A stretch of 64,000 nucleotides of DNA from Acanthopleura granulata (lineage: Eukaryota; Mollusca; Polyplacophora; Chitonida; Chitonidae): positions 1,974,409-2,038,408 of the forward strand of contig JABBOT010000008.1 in NCBI GenBank assembly GCA_016165875.1. Direction: 5' to 3'. Numbering within the stretch: the first letter of the stretch is position 1; the number at the start of each line of letters is the position of its first letter. A program made the position numbers and the translations under genes. Positions 19,916-30,843 of this stretch are shown here, piece after piece. A model generated the notes under the pieces. It saw only the letters and a list, made by a program, of their open reading frames with translations, did no database searches and was not told where the DNA came from.

Positions 19916-20592
19916 ATGCCTGCCATGCCTGTTCCATGCTTTTATCATCAAAGGCACAATTTACTTACATATCTCTTCTACTATGAGCACAATTCAGACA
20001 AACGGCGCATATGTTAAAGACCCAGGAATGGCACGTGGAATGATACCAAAAACGTCAGCATTTATGTAGACAACAAAACTAGAAGAATGACGACAGTGTG
20101 AGAGTTGGGGCTCCTTCTAACTGCTCCAGTAAGTGGTTAAAAGAAAACAACCTGCAGGTTTAAGCAAAATAAAGTAACAAATCCGGTGATTTTCTAGTCT
20201 AGAATTACCAGTAAATACTGTGTTGTTACCATATCCTACAAACAATTTGCAACTTTTTTGCTTGGATGTCAACTCAGCACAATCACATGACTCCGATATA
20301 AGATCGGTTCATTCGAGTTACTTACCCGAGGAGCCGAACCCAGTAAGCATCAAGGGTCGCCGCTTGGTACACGGACCAAGAAGACCAGTACCTGTCGATA
20401 CGATGAGTCATTCTCTGAGGAATGGTGGACCCCACTTGTCCATTACATACATAGTTCCATCGCCACCTGAAAGACGGCCATGCAAGGTTATTTGGTACCA
20501 AATGAAAATCCTGTTTCAGAAACACGCTTTGGCCTAGTAGTATTTTTTAATGATTACACCATGCACCTCTCTAAAAAAAGATGAGATCTATA
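19916..20592. other. No gene seen
   Basis: Overlapping short frames on both strands at 20220-20537 are not supported by any recognisable motif. Confidence 0.5.
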
Positions 20593-20749
20593 TGGCAGTA
20601 CGTGGGAAGGTTCGCCAGCAACACAAGGATGGTCTTGGATTTCCCATAGTCTCTGCCAGGTTTCCTCCCACCACAATGCTGGCCGCCGTCGCGTAAGTGA
20701 AATATTCTTGAGAATGGCCTAAAAGACTAATAAAATAAATTAATAAAGG
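20593..20749 (+). repeat. SINE copy, 3' part
   Basis: Contains cagtacgtgggaaggttcgc, a ctctgccaggtttcctccca block, accacaatgctggccgccgt, gtgaaatattcttgag and an AATAAATTAATAAA tail. Confidence 0.85.
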
Positions 20750-21512
20750 GAGATGAGGGGTACACATGTAAGCATTGTGGGCAAATGTAAAAGGCTAGGA
20801 GAGGGTATATTGTGATAAAATGAACATAACTGTATCTCACAAATAACTGGTTTATGGATAACGTTATGTTTCTAGAACTTACTGTTTGACAAATAAGGAC
20901 AACCAATGACCATATGTGATTATATAGAGGCGTCTGAATACGTCTGGAGAGGTGTAGGCCCTACTGCTGTAATATTTGCCTGTGATTGGAAATTCTACTT
21001 TAGCATTAAGTTTCTGCTTTATAGGGTCTGAGACAAATAGGCGTGACGTCAACGGTGACCCACATTATCAATATCGTCCATAAATCCACTGTACAATCAA
21101 AACATTTGACTGCATTTAATTTTGTGAAAAAAAGAGTCCATGCCGCCAAAGCGCTGCCTTCAACGGCACATCATGTTGAAGAGACCAGACATGACACGCC
21201 ACCCTGTCAATGACCGAGCTGACGAGTCCTGTTTTCCTGTTCGAGCCTCTCAGGGCTGAATGTCAATCGAGGCAGCAACAAGTACAATGTTTAAAAATGT
21301 CTTTGGTATGATCCGATCCGGAACTGATCTCGGGTGTCTCGGCCTTGAGACGGAGGCTCTCAACACTTCGTTGTCCAGGGATTCAAAGGTCATGCAATCA
21401 CCATGCTATCACCAAGGGTCATAAACAAGTGTTCATTCGCCAGATGCAATGAAAGAGAAGGAGCTATGCGAAATTTAATAAGGTATAGGTGTCAGGTGCG
21501 GTTGTACTTCGT
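20750..21512. other. No gene seen
   Basis: AT-rich sequence with no open frame above 60 codons and no recognised repeat. Confidence 0.5.
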
Positions 21513-21740
21513 GTATTTATTTACTTCTTGAATTGATGGGTGTTTTACGCCATACTCAAGAATACTTGACTTATATACGACGGCGGCCAGCATTATGGTG
21601 GGAGGAAACCTTGTAGAGCCCGAGGGAAACACAGTACAATCTGCAGGTCGCTGGCAAACATTTCCACGTGCGGCCGGAGTAGGAAGCCAGCATGAGCTGG
21701 ACTTGAACTCACAGCAATTGCACTGATGGGAGGCTTCTGT
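21513..21740 (-). repeat. SINE copy, nearly complete
   Basis: A reverse-orientation copy: the tail complement at 21514, gatgggtgttttacgccata, actcaagaatacttgac, cgacggcggccagcattatg, ctgcaggtcgctggca, cggccggagtaggaagccag and a B-box-like gacttgaactcac. The head beyond 21740 is degraded. The 123-codon frame over it is a by-product. Confidence 0.85.
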
Positions 21741-22065
21741 ATGTATTGTGTGTAGAGAGTTTGGATACTGCATACCCAGTGTTTTCTGCGCGATCCTAAC
21801 GTTAGAAGCATTAGGACGCATGGATAAGTATCTCAGTGCTGGAAGTTTTGCACAACATTTCAAAATGTGTTATTCTGCCTGCCGCTGACTTCATATCAGT
21901 GTAATATGACACACATAAAACACGAGTGATTAGAACATAGATGATAAAACCAGTTGAGCGACGACAATCTGCTTGTTGACAAATGGTCACGTATAACCGG
22001 TAAAATACGGATTTTTGTGAGCCTATCTCAGTTAGGGATTCATTCCAAATGCTCATGGGGATGTT

Positions 22066-22535
22066 CAAACAAGTGCAAACTCCATGTCCCAGCACCATCG
22101 CTCAAAGCTACTTAAAAAAGTAAACCAAGAAAAAAAAACAAACAAGCAAACAAACAAACAAACAAACAACTCCCCCTCAAACCAAAAAAACCCCCCCAAA
22201 ACAGAACAAAACAAAAACAAAAACAAACAAAAAAAAAAAAAAAATTGCAATTGTCACCGGTCTAAAATTACCCACGAATGTCGGATATGACCGTAAAATG
22301 CCGTGTTGTCATCTTATGGAATTCCTGCAAAGGCACAAATTCTCCATGTCCTAGCACCACCGCTAGAGTAAAATTAGGCAAAAGAAAAAAAAAAGAAACC
22401 CTCCAAAAAACAACAAAAATCAACAAAAAATTCCACTTGTCACCGGTCCAAAATTACCCATGAATATCGGATTTGACGCTGAAATGCTGTTGTCATGTTA
22501 TGGAATCCACTCAAAGACACACAGCCTTGTGGACT
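22066..22535 (+). repeat. 262-bp tandem duplication with A-rich linkers
   Basis: Unit 1 starts ccatgtcccagcaccatcgc at 22082 and unit 2 starts ccatgtcctagcaccaccgc at 22344. Each continues through a poly-A/AAAC tract, ttgtcaccggtc(t/c)aaaatta and ttatggaat. The first unit contains an (AAAC)n microsatellite at about 22135-22170. Lys/Asn-rich and Phe-rich readings here are artefacts of composition. Confidence 0.7.
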
Positions 22536-22939
22536 ACGATCAGATTTCCCATGAGGAAGAATGCCGTTGTATAAAACATGTTAAAATTTTGGTGCCATGC
22601 TGTTCTGATATAACGCTAACAATTCCTCTGCGATTGAACCCAGTAGGGAACAAATTAAAAGAAAAATAAGTGCCAAGCATTTAGAGTTATATGGATGAGT
22701 GATTCAACATCGAGGGGGAACACGTAACATCAAAGAAACTATTTTTTATATTTTGAGCTACGTCTGACATTTGGCAATTTCAGTCCAACTACGAAGGGCT
22801 TCTGTTTTGCCGATGAGCTGAAACAGAAAACAGCTCCAAACTTCTTGGAGACAATTTATTTGATTCTGCCTTAGTGGATCCAGGGTTTCCTTCAGTGTAT
22901 GCATGGTGCAGGAGCCGGGTCGACATGTGTGCGTTTATT
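22536..22939. other. No gene seen
   Basis: Unique-looking sequence leading into the satellite. No feature is supported. Confidence 0.45.
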
Positions 22940-25900
22940 AGATAGTTGTGGTCCGGCAAAGTCAGCGGGAGACAGGTAAGAATGTGTGTTTGTCACACAC
23001 ATACGAACCGCAGAGTGAGCGGGAACAGGATGGGAAGGTGTGTGTTTGTCACACACACGTGGAGCACACAACAAACAGTGAACGGAAACAAAATGGAAAG
23101 GTGTGTGTTTTTCACACAGATTTGGACCACGCTCTGAGCGGGAATCGGATGGAAAACTGTGTGTTTGTCACACACATGTGGACCGCAAAGTGATCGGGAA
23201 CTACATGGAAAGGTGTGCGTTTGTCACACACATGCGGACCGCACCGTGGTCGGGAAGCGGATTGGAAGGTGGGTGTTTGTGACACATATGTGCACCACAT
23301 GGTGACCGCGAACCGGATGGGAAGGTGTGTATTTTTCACACAATGGTGGGCAACAAAGTGACCGGGAGGCGGATGGAAAGGTGTTTGTTTGTCACAGAGA
23401 TGTGGACTACACAGTCAACGGGAACCAGATTTGAAGGTCTATGTTTGTCACAAACATTTGGGGCATAGAGTGACCTGAAACCGGATGGGTAAGTGTGTTT
23501 GTTACATAAATGTGCACCGCGCCCTGCCCGGGAACCGGATGGAAATGTGTGTGGTTGTCACAATCATGTGGACCGCACCCTGACCGGGAGCCGGATGTGA
23601 AGTTGTGTTTGTCACACACATGTAGACTGCACTGTGCTCAGGAACCGGATAGGAAGGTGTGTGTTTGTCACACACCTGGGGCGCACTCTGACCAGGAGGC
23701 GGACAGGAACCTGTGTGTCTGTCACACAGATGTGGAGCAGACGGTTGGCGGAAACCAGGTGTAACACACATGTGGGCCACACAGTGACTGGATGGGAAGT
23801 TGTGTGTTTGTCACACGTGGACTGCAACCTGATGGGGAATCGGATGGGAAGGTGTGTGTTTGTCACAAACATGTGGACCACACCGTAAGCAGTAATCGGA
23901 TGGGAAAATGTGTGTTTATCCCACACACGTGAACCACACAGTCACTGAGAACGGAACGGGAAGGTATGTCACAAACAAGTGGACCGCACAGTGACCCGGA
24001 GACAGATGGGGATGTTTTTGTAACACACATGAGGAGCACACAGTGACCGGGTACCGATTGGAAATATGTGTTTGTCACACACATGTGGAGCACACAGTGA
24101 CCGGGAACCGGATTGGCAGGCGTGTGTTTCTCACACACATGTGGAGCAATCATTTAGCGGAAACCAGATGAAAAGGTGTGTTATTGTCACCCAGATGTGG
24201 AGCACACAGTGACCGGGAAGAGGACGAAAAGGCAGGTGTTTGTCACACATATGTGGAGAATACAGTGACCCGGAGCAGGTTGGGAGGGTGTGGGTTTGTC
24301 ACTCAGATGTAGAGTACACAGTGAACGGGAACCGGCTGGGAAGGTGTGTATTTGTCACCCACATGTGGACCGCACAGCCAACGGAAAAGAGAGGGGAAGG
24401 TGTGTGTTTATCAAACACATGTGCAGCACACTTTGACCGGGAACCGGCTGGGAAGGCGGGAATTCGTCACACACATGTGGATCACACAGTGTTTTTTCAC
24501 AAACTTGTGGACCGCACAGGAACGGGATCGTAAGGTGTGTGTTTGTCACACAGATGTCGACATCATAGTTAAGCGGATGAGAATGTGTCTGTATGTCCAA
24601 TACACTTAGACCACACAGTGACCGGCGACGGGATGGGAAGGTGTTTGCCACACACATGTGGTCCTCACAATCAAAGGGAAACGAGCGAGAAGGTGTGTGT
24701 TTTGTCATACACATGTGAGGCGCACAGTGATCGGGAACTAGATGGAAATGCGTGTGTTTGTCACACACATGCTGGCTGCACCGTGATCGGGTATCGCAGA
24801 AGGTGTACACCACAGTGACCTTGAACGAAATGAGAAGGTGTGTGTTTGTCACACACATGTGGACCGTACAGAGACCATGGACCGGATGGGAAGGCGTGTA
24901 TTTGTCACACAAATGTGGATCGCACACCCAACGGGAAGAGGAGGGGAGGGTGTGTGTTTGTCACACAGATGTCGACCTTGTCGTGAGCGGAAACCGAATG
25001 GGAATGTGTTTGTTTGTCACACATGTAGACCACACCGTGACCAGGAACAAAACGGGAAGGTATGTGTAGATCATACACACACACGTAGATCACACAGTGA
25101 TCGTGAACCGGATGGGAAGGTTTGTATTTGTCACACACATGTGGAGGTCACCGTGATCGGGAAAGGGTTAGGAATGTGTGTGTTTGTCACACACATGTGA
25201 ACCACACCATTAGCGGAAAACAAATGGGTAGGTGTGTGTTTTTCACACACAAGTGGACCACACAGTGACAGGGAAGCGGATGGGAAGAAGTGTGTTTGTC
25301 ACACACGTGGACCCCACCCGGGCCGAGATCCGAATGGGAATGTTTGTGTTTGACACAGAGATGAGGAACACAAAGTCAGCGGAAACCAGGCTGGAAGCTG
25401 TGTATTTATCACACACGTGTGGCCCACAAAGTGAAGCTGTGTGTTTCTAACATACATGTGGACGCCACCGTGACCGGGAGCCTGATTGGAAAGGTGTGTG
25501 TTTGTCAAACACATGTGGATCACACCGTCACCACGAACCTTATGGGAAAATATGTGTGGGGCACACGGTGACCGGGAACCGAAGGGGAAGGTGTGTGTTT
25601 GTCACATACTTGGACTGCACAACCAACGGGAACCGGATGGGAAGGTGTGTGATTGTCAGACAGATGTCGACATCATCGTGACCAGGGACCGGATGGGAGG
25701 GTGTTTGTTTGTCACACATATGCGGAGAATACGGTAACCCTTACGCGGATTTCAAACTGTGTTTGTCACACACGTGTGAACCACACACAGTGACCGGGAA
25801 CCAGATGGTAAGGTGTGTGGTTGTCGCACACTTGTGGACTGCACCGTTAGCGGTATCAGAATGAGATTGTTTGTATTTGTCACACATGTGGACCTCACCG

Positions 25901-26025
25901 GGAACAGGGAACCGGGTGGGAAGGTGTGTGTTTCTTATACACATGTGGACCGCAGAGTTAACGGAAACCGGATGGTAAGGTGTGTGTTAGTCGCACACGT
26001 GTGGTCCGCACAGTGAGCGGGAAGC
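22940..26025 (+). repeat. 56-bp satellite array, about 55 units
   Basis: Successive TGTCACAC motifs fall at 22991, 23047, 23110, 23166, 23222, 23278 and 23334, giving a 56-bp period with occasional indels (one step is 63). Each consensus unit has two inverted repeats: GTGTGTGTTTGTCACACAC (7-bp stem, TTTGT loop) and CCGGGAACCGG (4-bp stem, GAA loop). The units lack stop codons in nearly all plus-strand frames. Since 56 is not a multiple of three, a continuous frame rotates through three different peptides (CVCHTHVD-like, VFVTHMW-like and VCLSHT-like). This explains the many 60-190-codon frames on both strands, and none should be read as a gene. Confidence 0.92.
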
Positions 26026-27457
26026 GTTGTTCTCCTTTTTAATGTCACGCAAACAGTACACAAAAGAAGTATAAATAATACGGTAGCCTTTCCTGTACCA
26101 AATTTTGATTATGTGATGGTGCTGGGTGCTGTTTAAGGTGCTGCAATCTAAAGCACCGGAGCAGTTTGGATAAAACAGTATATTGACAATAGTCCGGATT
26201 TCACCGGACACGTGTTCCTGCATTGCATCACACTGTCGTCGCTGCTCTGGGTTTACTCTATGCTGGCATATGTTTAGTTGTAATGGGAGACATAAGTGGA
26301 TGGGTACATGCCTGTGAATCTATCTGGGGTATTATTCATCTCTCATAGGAGGATTTATCAGACAGATAAGCCTGACTGTGTTGACACAGTTAGGGTTAAC
26401 AGTGAATGTCGGGACAAAGGTATCTTCCTGATGACCTGTTTGAAAAAAAATGAATATAGCCCAATCTTTTCTCCACACTGCCCATACACTTAGGGGCACT
26501 ATCCAGATCCGGTGGAAGTCGTTTTCAAACAGTATGAAAGTTATGATTAAATGCATGTCACTACTATTCAGTATGTTTTGTCACCGGTGTTACGACCAAA
26601 TGGTGACAGTGGTATAAAAATATGTCAGAAAGAGCAAATAGCTTTTGTGCGTTTACGATATACAACGGTTTATGGACAAGTGTTGTTTTATGTTGACACC
26701 TATTAAATTGAAAAGAATTTACATCCTTATTGCACATTTGCATTTTACATGATATGAAAACACAGCAGTTAGACCAGTGGCAGCTCAGGTTGCACCACAA
26801 AGTGACGCAGATCTCACTGCAGAGGTTTTAACAATCAATGATAGTTTGCTTAATATAAAAAAAATTCAAATCTTAACAGGATGAAGTGAGGAAAGAAATA
26901 AACCTAAAAGTTGAACACGTTTATAATATACTTGTTATGTCAAGTTCTTAAAAGCTAAACCAGTGACAAACAAAGCTTTATGTCCGTACAAAAGAGAAAC
27001 TAAACCCATGTCAAAGACCAAGATAAATACCCACCTGTCGCTGAATATCATCAAATGTCTTCCGCCATTTGATTTAATTCGCCTTTCTGGATTTCCCTAA
27101 GGCGGACATGAAAACTGTTATAAAACAGGAAGTATGGCAGCATCGCCAGTTATACGAAGCTTAAAATAAAACAGGATTATGTTAATTTTGTATGAAGCTT
27201 AACTAGATTTTTATACCACAGGTCACTGGTGATAAAGCTGTCAGTTGTTATAGCAGAGGTTATTCCATTGATACACGGAGCAAAACAAAGCACCCTACTG
27301 TTCTGCATTTGAGAAAAAGTGATAATGAAGGAAGATTAATTACGAGAAATATCAAACATTTATGCAAAGTTGTTTTTTTCATAGTTGCTGCACTAAGCAA
27401 CAAGTGTTACGGTACACCAGTCACATTGGATACATGCACGGGAGTGTAATGAAGTAG
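26026..27457. other. No gene seen
   Basis: AT-rich sequence. The frames at 26223-25987, 26296-26493 and 26800-26564 are short and unsupported. Confidence 0.5.
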
Positions 27458-27562
27458 CCAGGATCCTCCCACCATAGTGCCTGCCGCCGTAGTATTATAA
27501 GTGCGGCGTAAAACCCCAATCAAATGAATAAATAAATTTTATATATAAATTTTATATATATA
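27458..27562 (+). repeat. SINE 3' fragment and TATA run
   Basis: The fragment reads gatcctcccaccatagtgcc, then tgccgccgtag, a block like gcggcgtaaaaccccaatca and an aatgaataaataaat tail to about 27538. An (AT)n-rich stretch follows to 27562. Confidence 0.75.
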
Positions 27563-29369
27563 TAATCAGAAAGTTTTAAGAGCATCGTGTCAATGTTATT
27601 ACATGTCAATAGGTGGGTTCCAGAAATCAGACCTGAATATAAAAAAAAAAAATCAAAAAAGGCTAGCAATTATGTTGGAATATTCACTTTGACAGGATGT
27701 GTGTGTTCCTTTTTAGTGGATGTGGTGTAGTGTTATTTGTCTGCGATATAGGGAATGCGGTAATAGCGCTAACTGGTTATGGCATATTCAGTTTAGCGGT
27801 GTCGAGACTTTTGTAAGCTGTGCTCAAAGTTTACCCCCAAGTCTGGCTATAAAGAAATAAATGCCTGAGGCCGCTTATACATTTAGCTAGTTGAGTGTTT
27901 TATTGTATTTGCTTTTGATTGTATCCAGGTTACCTCTAAAGATAAGTTATCACAGCTGCTATGCTGGGTAATTTTAAGAGAGCAAGGTGTTAACTTATAC
28001 AGTTGGTGTGTGTTTATACAACGTCTTCAGGTTTGGATAAATTGCTAATTGCACATGTACAGGTCTATAGTTTATATACCAAGAGGTGGCCCCAAATAAT
28101 CAACACACAAAATGTTTTGAAATTGTCTTTTCAATCTCCCGAAAGAGAAAATTGAAAAAAAAATAGTCCTATCAAATAAGAAATCTGCAAATAAATTTCC
28201 AAGCTCTTTTATCTCATTTTGGCATAGCTTTTATATGTTTCTTCTCCTTTAAGTCCGTAAATGCGTAACAACCCACGAGTTGCGCCGATGAGATTACACG
28301 TCAATTAACTTATGTGAAATACACGTATTGCATGTAAACTTTGATATCCAACATTTGATAGAGTACTGCGATCTGGAGCTATGTACATTGTTACAACATT
28401 GTTAATCACAGTACTTATAAATATATGTAGCAGCCAAACGAAGGGAGTGAGTGCTATGCACAACATAAGTGTATGGGAAAACAGCAAATGCAACACCACA
28501 GCAATGTTCAGTGATTTATGGCCCATTTCCGTACTGACATTACTTATGTTATTCCCTTGTGGATTTAAGACACCCTAACAGTAAATTTAAACTCCGATAT
28601 TGCTCAAAGAAAGAAAAAAACCAGCATGAAGTTTGAACAAGTCTACATGACACAGCCCACCTGTTGGGTTGACACGTTGTGCAAATCGGGAGTATGGCTG
28701 AAATATTTGCCGATGTGGCGTTAAGCCATTATCATTCATTCGTGGAAAGCGCTCGATCTACTGTCAAACTAGCTCGTTGTATTTCCTTCAGGTTGCAATG
28801 GTTGCCTTAATTTTAATTTATTTATCTATCTATTGTTTCACGAATTCATAGCATGTGGGCGAGAGCTAAAGAAATAACTTAATGTCATGCTGAAAAATCG
28901 TTTCGGTACGATAATAGTGATACGGCCTATACTGCACTCACTCGTGGAAGAATTAACAACAGGGCCAGTTACTGTTTTTTAACCGCTGAAGAAAAAAATC
29001 TAGAGTGAAAAATCCATTAACTTTGTCGGGTCCTTTTGGTACAAGGATGACATAGTTATAATTAACACAACTTTCTTGGATATTCTCGTAAAATCATGTT
29101 TGTGTAGATCAGAAAATGATAGAATACTGTACTTTGGGAAACTCAAAAGACACAAAATTTTGAACTACTTTGTATAACGCTACATATCGTGTACATGTAA
29201 CTGAGATACTTTATGAAATGCACACATATAGGTTTCGGTGTTAAAAAATTGTGCATCATCAAATTAGAAACTAAATCACACACCATTGCCAAATTTAAAA
29301 TATTTTGACATTGCCTCAGTTGTCTGATTTCAGAACTCATCAATATTACCCCTAATATGATGTTTAGTA
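27563..29369. repeat. No gene seen; contains a second-type SINE tail
   Basis: At about 28692-28740 the sequence tatggctgaaatatttgccg followed by atgtggcgttaagccatta and tcattcattc is the 3' end of a second SINE type, also present at 57554-57613. The rest of the stretch is AT-rich without recognisable genes. Confidence 0.5.
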
Positions 29370-29885
29370 TCATTTTACAGACTATTCAATATCAACATGA
29401 TTTTACAGATTATACAACATGGGTGTGATTTTATAGATTATACAACATGAGTGTGATTTTACAGACTATACAACATCAGTGTGATTTTACAGACTATACA
29501 ACTTCAGTGTGATTTCACTGACTATATCTCAGTGTAATTTTACAGAATATACAACAGCAATATGATTTTACAGACTATTCATGGGTGTAATTTTACAGAC
29601 TATACGTCAGTGTGATTTTACAGAATATACATCAGTGTGATTTTACAGCCTATACAACATCAGTGTGATTTTACAGCCTATACAACATCAGTGTGATTTT
29701 ACTGACAATACAGCATTACTGTGTATTTACTGATTATGCATGACTGTGGTTTACTGACTATACAACATCAGTGTAGTTTTGCAATCTATACAACGTCAGT
29801 GTGTTTTTACTGATTATACATGCTTGTGTTTTACTGATTACACAATATCGCTGTTTTTTAACTGATAATGCATTACCGTGTTTTA
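29370..29885 (+). repeat. 28-bp tandem repeat array
   Basis: About 17 diverged units are built around gtgattttacagactataca and caacatcagt. Some units lack the caacat segment and are about 23 bp. The array is progressively more worn to the right. It is non-coding. Confidence 0.85.
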
Positions 29886-30429
29886 CCGACAAAGAAATTT
29901 TGATTTAACCAATGTGAGTTCTGAATTTAGAAATTTTAAGAAAAATAAGAAAATTCGGATCACAGAAAATATCTTTAAGTGCGAATAGAAAGGTGTGTAA
30001 GCTATGTCAGAATGAAGCAAACTTTCTCACACAACAGAGGTAATTATTAAGTTGTCGCAAGACTTTGAAAACATAGAGAAAAGCCACTGAGTTTCTTAAT
30101 TCTTACTTGTCTACTGTGGCAGGTAGAACAACCACATCAGCGTATACCTGGTATACTTGCATTACAGACACGCCTATAGCCTTGTCCTATGTCAGTGTGA
30201 CCTATTGCATGACTCAGGCACAGGACAACGTTGTCCCGTTCGGCATGTGATTCTACTTTTTCAAAGCCGTTAAAGACAGTTCACGTTAGTGGCTCCTTTT
30301 GAAACACACAAATTTATTTATTTATCCGACTGATACAGAATTCTTTGTAATACACAAGTGCCGCCATAGGTACAGTGATAGACTTTTATGGAACTGGAAG
30401 TATTTGAGAATATCTGTAAAATGACCCGT
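29886..30429. other. No gene seen
   Basis: AT-rich sequence without recognisable features. The 79-codon minus-strand frame ending near 30322 reads into the fold-back element and is not supported. Confidence 0.45.
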
Positions 30430-30773
30430 TAGTGCGACCGATAGTGTAGTAAGTACCGATATTGTACTACCCAAGGAATATTGTATCGGGTTTTTTTTGC
30501 CACTAATGTAACAACTACCAGTAATGTTGTAAGAACAACCGATAATGCTTTTCTTGTACATTTATACAGTATGGGTAAAAATTTACTACAGCGTCGGTTA
30601 GAAAGACGATACTGTGCGATATGGGTAACTATGTACTAAATTATCGGTTTGAAAAATTTTAACATCTTTCTTACAACAGTATCAATCGTTGTTACATTTT
30701 CAATGAAAAAGTGATACCATATCGGTTGGTTACTACAGTATGGCTACTTACTGCATTATCGTCACAACGACCC
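30430..30773. mobile_element. Fold-back (MITE-like) element
   Basis: The left end (tagtgtagtaagtaccgata, then ttgtactaccca) and the complement of the right end (taatgcagtaagtagccata, then ctgtagtaacca) match over about 60 bp in inverted order. The inside is filled with accgata and tatcggt half-motifs in alternating orientation. It is 344 bp with no coding capacity, typical of a non-autonomous fold-back or MITE. Confidence 0.55.
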
Positions 30774-30781
30774 TGTTATAT

Positions 30782-30843
30782 ACGTTTTATCTGATTGGTG
30801 CTTTACGCCGTACTCAAGAATATTTCACTTATAGGAGAGCGAC
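30782..30843 (-). repeat. SINE 3' fragment
   Basis: The fragment reads ctgattggtgctttacgccg, actcaagaatatttcactta and then breaks off, immediately beside the fold-back element. Confidence 0.75.

Noticed and set aside
22946..26016. Many 60-190-codon frames rich in Cys, His and Thr on both strands
   Set aside because: They follow the 56-bp satellite through rotating frames. The same sequence is open in most frames, and the peptide pattern changes every unit.
22940..26025. CRISPR-like array of repeats and spacers
   Set aside because: The whole 56-bp unit repeats with scattered divergence. There are no unique spacers and the setting is eukaryotic.
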